A stretch of DNA of 64,000 nucleotides from JANLYC01 sp963815445 (GCA_963815445.1 CAWFGV010000011.1:62001-126000); one strand, 5' to 3'. Counted from the stretch's first letter, positions 34,580 to 43,322 are shown. Notes: generated by a model not told the origin, from the letters alone. Translations and numbers: made by a program.

Positions 34580-34829
34580 CGGTGAAGACCGTCCGCGTCA
34601 GACAAGAACACCCCATTCATGTCGACAGGATGGCACGGCGAAACCCGCATCTGCCGTGTTGAGGGCGGTTACGCTCGCCCGACATGCCGCCGATGGTGCG
34701 GGGTCGTGCCTCTGTCGGGACCCGGGCGAATAGGAGCACCCGTCACTAGCTGTATCCCTGCCCGTCTCGTCTTCGGGGGTAAGCAGCTTGTCTGAAGAAG
34801 AGAGTCGTGTTCAGCGGGGACCGCGTGGG

Positions 34830-36200
34830 TTATCCGGGGCGAGGTTTGAAGCGTTCGTGGCGGATCGGTCTTCGCTGCGGATCGATCCGTGCTGGTGGGA
34901 CGACCTCGGTGATCCCGTCCGGTGCCACGGTCAGGTCCCATTCGCCTTGGTGAATCAGGTGGTGATGGAAGCTGCACAACAGACATCCGTTGTCGATGTC
35001 GGTCGGTCCGCCCCGGCTCCAGGGGATGCGGTGATGTGCCTCGGTCCAGGCGGGTGGGCGTTCACAGCCGGGGAAGACGCAACCCTGGTCCCTGGTGGCC
35101 AGCGCGAGCCGCTGGTAGCGGTCGAACAGTCTCTTGGTGGTGCCGAGGTCGAGGATCTTGGATGTACCGGCCAGCACGATGGGGAGGATGCCGGCGTTGC
35201 AGGCCAGCCGTCGACTCTCCCCGATGGAGATGGTGCCGCCGGTGTCCAAGACGGCCTCTCCGGCGCCGGCCCGAAGCTTGGCTTCGTCGATGGTGACCAC
35301 GACCGTCGCGTTCGCGACGCCTTGCTGCGGGTGCCCATCGGCGGGGAGGTGCTCGATCAACTCACACAACGCCCGACCGAGCCGGTTCCCGTACGGCAGC
35401 TCGTGGGCCGTGGTCTCAGCCAGTGGGCCGGTTGGTGCTCGGTCGTCATCGGTGCCGGTGCCGGTGGCGACGCGGCGCGGTGAGCTGAGGGCGTCCAGGT
35501 GCTTCTTGAGCATCGCGAAGGTCAGGTTCGGTAGGGCGAACCGGCCGCGGGCGATCCCGTCGGAGCCGAACTGGCCGGTGAACCACGCCGACGCCAATGC
35601 CCGTCGCTCCTGGGCGGCGAGCTGCTGCTCCAGGGTCTGGTCGACCGTGTCGGGGTCGACGACCTCGACCAGGTGGTTCGCCGCCGCCTGCAGCTGGGTG
35701 AACGACAGTGTCTGTGCATGCTGCAAGAGGTCGGCCTGGGCGACGTCGACCCGGTCGGGTTCGACCGTGGGTGAGAGCCGGTTGATTGCGGCCGCGACCA
35801 CGACCCCCTGTTCGGCCGACACCGTGCCGGTGGCGACGGCGCGGCGGGTGGGCTCGGTGATCGCGGAGGTGCCATGCAGCTGCCGCGCCGTGCGAACGGT
35901 CCGGGACGCTTCACCGGCCGACATCCGGTGGGCCGTCATCAGATGCGCTCTCGTCGAGGACGCACCGTAGCGGTGGGGCAGATTGCGGTCGTCGGCCTCG
36001 GCGACCAGTCGGGACGCGAGCTCGTCCACCTGCGCCTTCAAGGCCAACACGTCACCGATGCGGCGGTCCAAGCGAGTGTCGTCCAACGACCAGGTCGGGG
36101 TGTCGACCAGGTCCGCGAGCTCATGACGCACCGCCGTGAAGCGACGCCCGAAGGCATCGTCGATGCCCACGGTCGGTGGCGGTCCCTGCGTCGTACTCAT
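34830..36200 (-). CDS. DUF222 / HNH endonuclease (13E12-repeat type) protein
   Basis: A 456-residue protein. The N-terminal two-thirds is the helical DUF222 domain (YGASSTRAHLMTAHRMSAGE, VATGTVSAEQGVVVAAAINR, FALPNLTFAMLKKHLDAL); the C-terminus has an HNH nuclease: RDQGCVFPGCERPPAWTEAHH...IPWSRGGPTDIDNGCLLC...HHHLIHQGEW, with Cys pairs for structural zinc and the HH and N/H catalytic positions present. These genes occur in many copies in actinobacterial genomes and behave as mobile or selfish elements; biological function is unsettled. It is intact here. A single DnaA-box-like TTATCCACA lies upstream at 36260. Confidence 0.9.
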   Translation of the reverse strand: MSTTQGPPPTVGIDDAFGRRFTAVRHELADLVDTPTWSLDDTRLDRRIGDVLALKAQVDELASRLVAEADDRNLPHRYGASSTRAHLMTAHRMSAGEASRTVRTARQLHGTSAITEPTRRAVATGTVSAEQGVVVAAAINRLSPTVEPDRVDVAQADLLQHAQTLSFTQLQAAANHLVEVVDPDTVDQTLEQQLAAQERRALASAWFTGQFGSDGIARGRFALPNLTFAMLKKHLDALSSPRRVATGTGTDDDRAPTGPLAETTAHELPYGNRLGRALCELIEHLPADGHPQQGVANATVVVTIDEAKLRAGAGEAVLDTGGTISIGESRRLACNAGILPIVLAGTSKILDLGTTKRLFDRYQRLALATRDQGCVFPGCERPPAWTEAHHRIPWSRGGPTDIDNGCLLCSFHHHLIHQGEWDLTVAPDGITEVVPPARIDPQRRPIRHERFKPRPG

Positions 36201-36312
36201 AGGACCAACGTAGAACCCACCACCGACACTTTCGGATCAGCAGCCGACACCAGAACCCGTTATCCACAAGGGAATTCAAGAATATTTCCGCAGTGGCCTC
36301 GTGGGCGGCCGT

Positions 36313-36966
36313 TCACACGAACATGCAGAAAGCCTCGTCGATGCCGGAGACCTGGACTGCAACGTCATGGGTGCTCGCTGCCCACCGGTCAGCCGTCAGA
36401 CGGAGCCGGTCGGAGACGAGGACCTCGTCGCCGCGCCGGTCTCGCGAGATGCCGTCGGGCAGATAGCCGAGCTTGCGGGACACACCCTGCGACTTGTGGT
36501 TGTCCTGAAAGACCTCGGTCGTGGCGTCCGTGGCGCCGAGGTGGTCGAAGGCCAGCGTCAGGAGCGCCGTGCGGGTCTCGGTGCCGTATCCCTGCGACTG
36601 GTGTGCGAGGCCGAGCCAGGACGACGTCGTGACCTCGCGGTTCACGCGGAAGTCGCGAGCTCGCAGGGTCGCGATGCCAAGTGGCTGCCCGGTGTGGAGG
36701 AACACGCCGAGCCCCAGCTGCCAGTTCTCGGGTGTCCAGGACGAGAGCCTGGACCAGTGTCCGCGCAGCACGAAGCGCGCGCGCTCCTCCGGCGTGCCCT
36801 CTGCCCAGGGCGTGAGAAAGGGCCGCTCATCGGGACCGTGCACGCCGGTAGCGGCCAGCCGGGCCAGCTCCTCGAGCTCGGCATCTGATGGAAGCCGGAG
36901 AACGAGCCGAGACGTGGTCAGGGAGAGTCCGAACGTAGGCCACAGGTCGGCGAGCATGGCGGACAT
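36313..36966 (-). CDS. GNAT family N-acetyltransferase (RimJ/RimL-like)
   Basis: A 217-residue acetyltransferase. LTTSRLVLRLPSDAELEELA at the N-terminus and FRVNREVTTSSWLGLAHQSQ...GYGTETRTALLTLAFDHLGA (motif A, acetyl-CoA binding) plus EVFQDNHKSQGVSRKLGYLP (motif B) are typical of the RimJ-type group that acetylates protein N-termini or small molecules. The start is the ATG at 36966 or 36957. Substrate unknown. Confidence 0.85.
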   Translation of the reverse strand: MSAMLADLWPTFGLSLTTSRLVLRLPSDAELEELARLAATGVHGPDERPFLTPWAEGTPEERARFVLRGHWSRLSSWTPENWQLGLGVFLHTGQPLGIATLRARDFRVNREVTTSSWLGLAHQSQGYGTETRTALLTLAFDHLGATDATTEVFQDNHKSQGVSRKLGYLPDGISRDRRGDEVLVSDRLRLTADRWAASTHDVAVQVSGIDEAFCMFV

Positions 36967-37018
36967 ACTGCCCGACGATCGAAGTCGAACGCTTCTCATT
37001 TTTCCCCGACATCGGTCC

Positions 37019-38290
37019 CTAGGTGCGCGGACCGCGCCGGGCAAGCGACAGCAGCGCGGCCGGGTCGATTCCCACCAGCTCGGTGACCTCGGACTCGCTG
37101 ACCGCGCCGCAGTCGACTCCGCGCGCGAGAAATCCCGCCAGCGCCACGGCCGTGGCAGGCTCGTCGAGCACGGCCCCGGCCCGTTGCTCGAGGTAGGACC
37201 GCAGTCGCGTGGTGACCGCGTCGAGCCCGTCGCGGAAGAACGTGTACGTGGCGAGGTACCGGGTCGGCAGGTGTGCCGGGTGCATGTCCCAGCCCTGGTA
37301 GTAGCCACGTTCGAGCGAGCGGCGGACCAGACGGGCATGGAGCCGCCAGGCGGCGTGCACCTCGTCGGTGGAACCGATCGGCAGCACGTTGGTGGACCCG
37401 TCGCTGAGCCGTACGCCGGTTCCGGCGGCCGCGAGCTGCATGACCGACTTGGCATGGTCGGCGGCCGGGTGGTCGAGGCTCTGGTAGGCCGCCGCGATGC
37501 CGAGCGAGGCGCTGTAGTCGTAGGTGCCGTAGTGGAAGCCGCTCACCCGCCCGTTGCCGGCGTGCACCATGGGTGCCACGAGGGCGCGGCCGTCACCCCC
37601 CAGGATCGCCTGCGGCGTCTCGACCTGGACCTCGAAGCGGAGCATGCCGGGGGTCAGGCCATGCGCTTGCTCGAGCCGCTCGCAGGCCAGGACCATCGCC
37701 CTCACCTGGGCCACGGCGGTGACCTTCGGGAGCGTGAGCACGAGTCGGTCGGAGATCGCGCCGGCCGCGGCCATCGCGGTGACGAACAGGTCGAGCGTGC
37801 GCAGGCCGCGGGCCCGCGTGGGCTGCTCGAAGCACTTGAAGCGGATGCCGTAGTACGGCGATGTCGCGCCGGACTCGGCAGCTGCCGAGAGGGTCGCCGC
37901 CGCCGCGAGCACGGCGGCATCCTCCTCGTCGTCAGGCCGGGCACCGTAGCCGTCCTCGAAGTCGACGCGAAGGTCCTCGATGGGCTCGTCGCCCAGCTTG
38001 GCCACCACCGCGTCGTACACCGCAGCCACGTCCTCGTCCGCAAGGCCCGTCGCTGCCGCCAGGCCATCGCTGGTCGGCGCGTGGCTGGACAGCGCCGCGC
38101 GTGCCGCGGATCCCCAGGTCGCGATGGTGTCCGCCGCGAAGACGTCGCCGGGCACGTACACCGTGTGGACCGGCTGTCGGGCGGCGTGGTCGCCGGGATA
38201 CAACCGGGCGAGGTCGCGGTCCGTGTCGGCGAGTCCGGCGTCGATCTCGGCGAGGTCCTCGGCGCTGAGCGCCGCTGCTGAGTCGGTCAT
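37019..38290 (-). CDS. Aldolase/citrate-lyase-like TIM-barrel protein (DUF6986 type)
   Basis: A 423-residue protein resembling the HpcH/HpaI-citrate lyase beta superfamily. Key blocks: LRVDFEDGYGARPDDEEDAA, RFKCFEQPTRARGLRTLDLF (Arg at the substrate site), LVLTLPKVTAVAQVRAMV, EVQVETPQAILGGDG (metal-binding Glu), and GWDMHPAHLPTRY near the C-terminus. The Glu/Asp metal-ligand pattern suggests C-C lyase chemistry on a 2-oxo or malyl-type acid. Its distance from the purine operons leaves the role open, though a C2-C4 acid lyase would suit glyoxylate metabolism. A perfect palindromic operator candidate (38348-38364) lies in its upstream region. Confidence 0.75.
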   Translation of the reverse strand: MTDSAAALSAEDLAEIDAGLADTDRDLARLYPGDHAARQPVHTVYVPGDVFAADTIATWGSAARAALSSHAPTSDGLAAATGLADEDVAAVYDAVVAKLGDEPIEDLRVDFEDGYGARPDDEEDAAVLAAAATLSAAAESGATSPYYGIRFKCFEQPTRARGLRTLDLFVTAMAAAGAISDRLVLTLPKVTAVAQVRAMVLACERLEQAHGLTPGMLRFEVQVETPQAILGGDGRALVAPMVHAGNGRVSGFHYGTYDYSASLGIAAAYQSLDHPAADHAKSVMQLAAAGTGVRLSDGSTNVLPIGSTDEVHAAWRLHARLVRRSLERGYYQGWDMHPAHLPTRYLATYTFFRDGLDAVTTRLRSYLEQRAGAVLDEPATAVALAGFLARGVDCGAVSESEVTELVGIDPAALLSLARRGPRT

Positions 38291-38347
38291 GTCAGCCTGT
38301 CCTTGTCGTCGCATCCCGGCGGGCATTTCTCGTGGAGTGAACTCTAT

Positions 38348-38364
38348 ATTTCGTCTGACGAAAT
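38348..38364. promoter_or_regulatory. Perfect palindromic operator candidate
   Basis: ATTTCGT-CTG-ACGAAAT, a perfect 7-3-7 inverted repeat in an AT-rich patch between the divergent aldolase-like and hydrolase genes. It is probably bound by a dimeric regulator encoded elsewhere; no candidate regulator is adjacent. Confidence 0.6.
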
Positions 38365-38400
38365 CGACAAGCGCGGCGGCAGTGTCCGGCGTCGACATCG

Positions 38401-38406
38401 TAGGCT
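38401..38406 (+). promoter_or_regulatory. Predicted -10 box (TAGGCT) of the hydrolase gene
   Basis: TAGGCT ends six bases before the ATG at 38413, the leaderless arrangement. Confidence 0.45.
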
Positions 38407-38412
38407 TCCGGC

Positions 38413-39303
38413 ATGGACGAGCCCGGTGACCTGCTGACACTGCCGGACGGACGCCGAGCGCAGTGGTGGGAGGGTGGAGATCCGCGGGGGGCCCCCGTCT
38501 TCTTCTTCCACGGATGTCCCGACACCCGGCACGCCGCGCGCAGCGGGGATGCTGCTGCCCGGGCATGCGGCATCAGGCTGGTGGCCGTGAACCGGCCGGG
38601 CTACGGGTTGTCTACGTCGGCGGAGTCCGACCATCTCTCGGTCGCCGAGGATGCCGGCGCGGTGGCAGACCTGCTGGGGATCGACCGCTTTGCCGTGCTC
38701 GGCATGTCGGTCGGCGGCCCGTACGCGCTGGCGTGCGCTGCGCGCCTCCCGGACCGGGTCGACTCGGTCGCGGTGGTGTCGGCCCCGGGTATGACGGTCG
38801 AGATGGATCCGCCCTGGCATCGCGACGACCTGACCCCCGAGCAGCAGGAATTCTTCGCCCGGCTCGCCACTGGCAGCGTGGCCGACGCGATAGCGATGAT
38901 GCGTCCGGACTTCGAGCAGTACGTCGAGGACCTCGACCCGGGTGACCCGGACGACGAGGCGCTGATCACGCGGTGGATGCGTGGCATCGATCCCCATGAC
39001 ACCGGCCTGCTGGACTCGCTGTCCGTCGCCGAGCTGGCCCGGTCGGTCCGCGAGGCGCTCGAGCAGCCCGACGGGTACCTGCGCGACGCCGCTGTCACCT
39101 TCCGGGCCTGGGAGTTCCGCCCGGAGGTGGTCACGTGTGCGACCTCCCTGTGGTACGGCGCGCTGGACCGCAACCACCCGGTCCGCAACGGTGCATGGCT
39201 GGCCGAACGCATCCCCGCTGCGACGCTGACCGAGCTGGCCGAGACCGCCCATCTCGGAGCCTTGCTGACCCGGTGGAGCGAGATTCTCGGCCGGCTGAGC
39301 TGA
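38413..39303 (+). CDS. Alpha/beta hydrolase
   Basis: A 296-residue alpha/beta-hydrolase-fold enzyme. PVFFFHGCPDTRHAA is the oxyanion-hole region, FAVLGMSVGGPYALACAARL contains the nucleophile elbow G-x-S-x-G, and the catalytic His is probably in LAETAHLGAL near the C-terminus. The substrate cannot be predicted; the group includes esterases and haloperoxidase-like proteins. Its TGA overlaps the ATG of the flavin reductase gene, so the two are co-translated. A TANNNT box at six bases predicts a leaderless mRNA. Confidence 0.85.
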   Translation: MDEPGDLLTLPDGRRAQWWEGGDPRGAPVFFFHGCPDTRHAARSGDAAARACGIRLVAVNRPGYGLSTSAESDHLSVAEDAGAVADLLGIDRFAVLGMSVGGPYALACAARLPDRVDSVAVVSAPGMTVEMDPPWHRDDLTPEQQEFFARLATGSVADAIAMMRPDFEQYVEDLDPGDPDDEALITRWMRGIDPHDTGLLDSLSVAELARSVREALEQPDGYLRDAAVTFRAWEFRPEVVTCATSLWYGALDRNHPVRNGAWLAERIPAATLTELAETAHLGALLTRWSEILGRLS

Positions 39304-40769
39304 TGATCTTGTCGGCATCAGGAAGCCCGTCGCCTCGCGGCCACGGCGACATCTGGGACCTGTTGGTCGTGGGCGGCGGAACGGCCGGCATCATCGCTGC
39401 CAAGACAGCGGTCGCTCTGGGCGCCCGCGTCCTGATGGTCGAGCGAGACCGGCCGGGCGGTGACTGCCTGTGGACCGGCTGCGTTCCGAGCAAGGCACTG
39501 CTGAGCTCGGCTCACGCCGCCGCCGACGCCCGCACGGCGGGGCGACTGGGCATCCAGGTCGAGGCCGTGAACGTCGACTTCGCCGCCGTGATGTCCCACG
39601 TGCACAGCGCGATTGCTGCCATCGAACCCGATGACTCGCCCGAGATGCTGCGCGCGACCGGGGTCGAGCTGGTCTCCGGAGTGGCCCGGTTCACAGGGCC
39701 CGGCACCGCCGTGATCGGTGCGGACGAGGTTCGCTTCAGCCAGGCCGTGGTGGCCACTGGGGCCGAACCGGTCGTGCCGTCGATCCCAGGTCTCGAGGAG
39801 ATGCAGCCGCTCACCAGCGAGACTCTCTGGGACCTCAAGGGGCTGCCCGCCCGTCTCGTTGTGCTGGGAGGGGGCACCACCGGCTGCGAGCTCGGGCAGG
39901 CATTTGCGCGGCTGGGCTCGCAGGTGACCCTCGTCGAAACTGCTTCGCGCCTGCTCACGGGCGAGGACCCCGAGGCTGCGGAGCTGGTCACCCGACAGCT
40001 GCGCGAGGACGGAGTCGACGTCCTCACCGGGTCCGAGGCCGTGGAGTTCACGACGGTGGCTGGGTCAGGCAGCGTGCGCCTGTCGGACGGAACACACGTC
40101 GAGTTCGATGACGTGCTGCTCGCGGTGGGGCGACGGCCGCGAACGACCGACCTGGGGCTGGACGCCGTCGAGGTCACCGTGGACCGCTCGGGCTACGTCG
40201 CCGTCAACAACCGGCTGCAGACGAGCAACCCGCACATCTGGGCTGCGGGGGACGTGACGGCGTACTCACGCTTCACCCACACCGCAGGGGTGCACGGCAG
40301 CATCGCGGCGACGAACGCGGTGTTGGGACTGCGCCGCACCATCGACGAGGCCGGGGCGGCACGCGTCACGTTCACGCAGCCCGAAGTCGCCGCAGTGGGG
40401 GTGACCGGGATCGCTGCCGAACGCGAGGAGTTCGAGGTCATCACGAAGCAACACGCCGGGCTCGACCGGGCGCAGGCCGAAGGACGTACGGCTGGGTTCT
40501 CCCGGCTCGTTCTCGATGCGAAGGGACGGATCGTCGGTGCCACGATCGTCGGACCTCGTGCCGGTGAGTCGTTGGGCGAAGTCGTCGTTGCAGTCCGGCA
40601 CGGTCTGCGCGCTCGCGACCTCACCGGCGCCACTCATCCCTATCCGACGTACTCCGACGGCGTCTGGAACGCGACCATCGACCACACGATGCGCCGACTC
40701 GCGACGCCGCGGTCGCGGCAGGTCACGTCGACGCTGGCTCGGGCGCGTCGGTGGTGGGTTTCTCGCTGA
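39303..40769 (+). CDS. FAD-dependent pyridine nucleotide-disulfide oxidoreductase
   Basis: A 488-residue class I flavin disulfide reductase (dihydrolipoamide dehydrogenase / mercuric reductase branch). The FAD motif is LLVVGGGTAGIIAAKTAVAL, the redox-active pair C55/C60 lies in GGDCLWTGCVPSK, the NAD(P) motif is LVVLGGGTTGCELGQAFARL, the second FAD motif is NPHIWAAGDVTAYS, and the C-terminal dimer domain includes RVTFTQPEVAAVG and the His region LTGATHPYPTYSDG. It lacks the extra N-terminal metal domain of mercuric reductases; the electron acceptor is unknown. It overlaps the upstream hydrolase by one base and the convergent PAP2 gene by 47 bases. Confidence 0.88.
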   Translation: MILSASGSPSPRGHGDIWDLLVVGGGTAGIIAAKTAVALGARVLMVERDRPGGDCLWTGCVPSKALLSSAHAAADARTAGRLGIQVEAVNVDFAAVMSHVHSAIAAIEPDDSPEMLRATGVELVSGVARFTGPGTAVIGADEVRFSQAVVATGAEPVVPSIPGLEEMQPLTSETLWDLKGLPARLVVLGGGTTGCELGQAFARLGSQVTLVETASRLLTGEDPEAAELVTRQLREDGVDVLTGSEAVEFTTVAGSGSVRLSDGTHVEFDDVLLAVGRRPRTTDLGLDAVEVTVDRSGYVAVNNRLQTSNPHIWAAGDVTAYSRFTHTAGVHGSIAATNAVLGLRRTIDEAGAARVTFTQPEVAAVGVTGIAAEREEFEVITKQHAGLDRAQAEGRTAGFSRLVLDAKGRIVGATIVGPRAGESLGEVVVAVRHGLRARDLTGATHPYPTYSDGVWNATIDHTMRRLATPRSRQVTSTLARARRWWVSR

Positions 40770-41793
40770 GACCTGACGGAGGTCGGCCCTTCGGGTAGAC
40801 CATCAGCCTGGCGAGACGCACCGCGACGTACGCGAGCAGCAGGCCGGCGATGTCGTCGGTCACGAAGTGCCAGCCGAAGTAGATCGTGGCCAGCAGCGTC
40901 CCGACGAGGAAGACTGCCACGAGCTGCATGAGACGACGTAGGCCGTAGTACCGCAGCATCAGTACGACCATGAACGTATAGCCGACGTGCAGGCTGGCGA
41001 AGGCCGAGATGCTGGCGAACGAGGTCGGCCGGGACGGATCCGCGAGCAGGTTGGTGCGCTGGAGCAGGTAGGTGTCCTGGGTCGAGCTGATCGATGTCTG
41101 CGCGAGCTGAGCGAACTCGTGCGGGGCGGATGCGAACGGGCCCAGTGACGGCACGAGGTAGTACGACGCCACGCCGAGGATCCACACCCACATCGCCGCG
41201 ACCAGGAAGACGAAGCCGTCGCGAAGGCGGTTGGCGAAGACCAGGGCGGCCACGAAGGAGATCGAGACGAGGTTGGGGAACGACTCGTAGATCGCGGCCA
41301 GGACGTGAGCGGAGGCGTCGCGACCGAGCAGCTCGTGCAGCAGCACAGCCGGGCTGTGTCCGAAGAACAACCACGAGTCGATCCGGAGCAGGTCGTGGTC
41401 GAGCGGGGTGTTGAAGACATCCCAGCTCTTCAGGTTGCGGTAGCACACGTAGACGATGTGGTAGGCCAACAGCCCGCTGAGCGCAAGGGCGAGCCGGGGG
41501 GCCGGCCAGCGGGTCCGCAGCACGTCGAACGCCTTGCGAAAACTCCACCCGCGGAGTCCGACCCGCACGGCCGCGTCGATCAGCGCGAAGACGGCGAAGA
41601 AGGAGGCAGAGCCCAACAGCCGAGTGCGGAAGAGTCGTCCGCCGGGATCGCGGAGCGGGATGTCGACCTGGTAGGACCGCAGCGCGGTGATGAGCGCGAA
41701 CACGGCGACCAGGGCCCAGATGCCGATGATCCAGCGGTAGTCGCGGCGGCGTGAGACCGCCGGCTCGGCAGCGGCAGGCTGCGGGCCTGACAA
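40723..41793 (-). CDS. PAP2-superfamily membrane protein
   Basis: A 356-residue integral membrane protein with about eight helices. The late SFASISAFASLHVGYTFMVV (SxxxxxH type) and TIYFGWHFVTDDIAGLLLAY (H-x3-D) match the lipid-phosphatase/inositol-phosphotransferase catalytic motifs of PAP2 proteins, and an earlier NLKSWDVF segment resembles the K-x6-RP region. Actinobacterial relatives act on phosphoinositol or polyprenyl-phosphate lipids. The start is uncertain: TTG at 41793 has no ribosome site, and an in-frame ATT at 41808 follows AGGA. It reads away from the hairpin-rich region at 41831-42221 and overlaps the upstream reductase tail-to-tail. Confidence 0.78.
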   Translation of the reverse strand: MSGPQPAAAEPAVSRRRDYRWIIGIWALVAVFALITALRSYQVDIPLRDPGGRLFRTRLLGSASFFAVFALIDAAVRVGLRGWSFRKAFDVLRTRWPAPRLALALSGLLAYHIVYVCYRNLKSWDVFNTPLDHDLLRIDSWLFFGHSPAVLLHELLGRDASAHVLAAIYESFPNLVSISFVAALVFANRLRDGFVFLVAAMWVWILGVASYYLVPSLGPFASAPHEFAQLAQTSISSTQDTYLLQRTNLLADPSRPTSFASISAFASLHVGYTFMVVLMLRYYGLRRLMQLVAVFLVGTLLATIYFGWHFVTDDIAGLLLAYVAVRLARLMVYPKGRPPSGLSEKPTTDAPEPAST

Positions 41794-41830
41794 CGGAGGC
41801 GACGAAATGGTTTCCTACTTCATGGTCCGG

Positions 41831-42221
41831 GGCATCCCGATGCCGGTGCATCCTGGCGGCCTCGACTTTAGCAGCCACGTCCTTGCGCTCCACCCGGGCC
41901 GGAGCCGGACGTGCGACGAGCGCCGACAGGTCCTGGGACAAAGACCTGCGACGCTCGTCGCCCCGCTGGGGGGAAGCGGGTCGGGGTGGAACTAGGTTTC
42001 GAGGTTGACGATCTCGGTGCAACCGAGCCTCGACTTAGGAGACGTCCACCCCTTCGTTCCGACAGCGTGGAGCGCTGCCATGACGTACGACGACGCGAGC
42101 CAGCAGGACGGCTCGATCGTCGTACGGAAAGAGAGAATGCGCAGAACGCAACGGTCGGCGGACAGGTATGCCGACGTCACGGTGCACCACCGCGAGTGAG
42201 ATGCTCATCGGAGTCTCTTTC
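41831..42221. ncRNA. Candidate large structured RNA (hairpin-dense intergenic region)
   Basis: At least six nested stems follow one another with little unpaired sequence: GGCATC/GATGCC (41831-41844); ACGTCC/GGACGT enclosing GCTCC/GGAGC (41877-41912); a perfect 10-bp GCGACGAGCG/CGCTCGTCGC enclosing CAGGTC/GACCTG (41913-41961); CCCGCT/AGCGGG (41962-41980); GGGGTGGA/TCCACCCC enclosing TCGAGG/CCTCGA and CTCGGT/ACCGAG (41983-42052); CAGCG/CGCTG; a perfect 10-bp CGTACGACGA/TCGTCGTACG enclosing CGAGCC/GGCTCG (42084-42126); and GAAAGAGA/TCTCTTTC (42127-42221) closing a junction with GTCGGC/GCCGAC and CGGTG/CACCG. Strand is undetermined: on - it would be a 5' leader of the PAP2 gene, on + a free RNA. 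A 62-codon + frame at 41807 with GGAGG upstream overlaps it and is an alternative explanation for part of it. Confidence 0.4.
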
Positions 42222-42462
42222 GGTAACTGGGCGACCTACGAGAGGCCCCTGGTTTTGCGTCCCCGCCTCGCGACGGGTTTGCCTTTGTCGGGTGAGAGCC
42301 CGGCAGCCCCGACTATGCCTCGCGGGTGGCGCATTGTCACGTTTTTGGGCAAAGATCGTCCGAAGGGTTGATGCCGATTCCGGGTGCCGGTACCGCGTCG
42401 GACAGCCCCGACGGGCGGGGGTGACTTGGCGGCTGCTCGGCCGGAGGTCATACCGTTCTCCC
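42222..42462. other. Gene-free sequence upstream of the DUF2510 gene
   Basis: No coding frame is supported. Inverted repeats continue (for example GTCGGG at 42288 with CCCGAC at 42307) and might extend the structured-RNA candidate to about 42345. The last 12 bases hold the predicted promoter of the next gene. Confidence 0.35.
42451..42456 (+). promoter_or_regulatory. Predicted -10 box (TACCGT) of the DUF2510 gene
   Basis: TACCGT ends six bases before the GTG at 42463; no Shine-Dalgarno sequence is present. Confidence 0.45.
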
Positions 42463-43203
42463 GTGCAAGCAGCAGGCTGGTATCCCGACCCGACCGGTCG
42501 TCATGAGTTCCGGTACTGGCGTCCGGGCTGGAGCGATCTGGCAGCAGACGGCGCGCACGAGGTCGACGACCCGTTCCGTCCACGCTGGCAGAAGGCGTTG
42601 GGCGTTGCCATGATCGCGCAGCTCGTGCTCATGCCGGTGATCGGGTTCGTGTTCATCCTGCACGGCGACAAACCACAGCCAAGAGCCGGCGTCACGTTGA
42701 CCAGCACTCAGCCCGCCGCGCCCGCGATCGTGTACGCGCCGTGCCCCGGTGAGCGTATCCGCCGGGTCGTGGTGAGCCGGGCGGCGACGCAGGACACCCC
42801 GCAGACAGTCCTCTGGTCTGCGAAGGGTGAGGCGGCGGGCTCCGCACCGCTCATCATCGGAACAACGCCACCCGGTATGACGGTCACCCAGCAGCTGGCG
42901 CGCCCCATCTCGCCCGCCGCCGACCTGATCCTGGTCGTGGCGACCACGCGTATCCCTGACCCCGCCCAGCTGCGCGTCAGCATGCGCGACCTGGCGGCGG
43001 GCAAGGTGCTGTCGTTCGACGCCACGTACGACGTTGCAGCCTTCCCCGCCGCCGCGATGGAGACGACGCCCTGCGGCGCTGAGAAGGACAAACTCGAGGC
43101 GCTGCTGGCGAAGGTGCTCGTGGCTGAGGCTTTGCTCAGTGTCGTGGGCATCGCCGTCCTCAACCTCCCGCACTATCGAGGTCCTTCGTCGCCGTACGCC
43201 TGA
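42463..43203 (+). CDS. DUF2510 membrane protein
   Basis: A 246-residue protein. Residues 4-25 (AGWYPDPTGRHEFRYWRPGW) are the short DUF2510 module found at the N-terminus of many actinobacterial membrane or secreted proteins. A first membrane helix follows (GVAMIAQLVLMPVIGFVFIL, about 50-69), then an extracytoplasmic domain of about 140 residues with two cysteines (APCPGE, TTPCGAE), and a second helix near the end (VLVAEALLSVVGIAVLNL). The function is unknown. The GTG start is set by the DUF2510 motif and the TANNNT box. Confidence 0.75.
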   Translation: MQAAGWYPDPTGRHEFRYWRPGWSDLAADGAHEVDDPFRPRWQKALGVAMIAQLVLMPVIGFVFILHGDKPQPRAGVTLTSTQPAAPAIVYAPCPGERIRRVVVSRAATQDTPQTVLWSAKGEAAGSAPLIIGTTPPGMTVTQQLARPISPAADLILVVATTRIPDPAQLRVSMRDLAAGKVLSFDATYDVAAFPAAAMETTPCGAEKDKLEALLAKVLVAEALLSVVGIAVLNLPHYRGPSSPYA

Positions 43204-43322
43204 CCTGGACGTCCGGGCTGGGGGCCACCAGCATGCGTCAGCACGGTGTCGTGGCAGGAAAGGTCCGTGCAGACGCTGGGCGCCCGCGACAACATGCGCT
43301 GGCAGCAGTCGTGGTCTCTCCT

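Noticed and set aside
36260..36268. DnaA box (TTATCCACA) suggesting a replication origin
   Set aside because: Only a single box, with no cluster, AT-rich unwinding element or dnaA/dnaN nearby.
41807..41995. 62-codon + strand gene with a GGAGG ribosome site
   Set aside because: Sequence resembles no known family and lies wholly within the hairpin-rich region, so it was left as part of the structured-RNA candidate instead of a separate gene.
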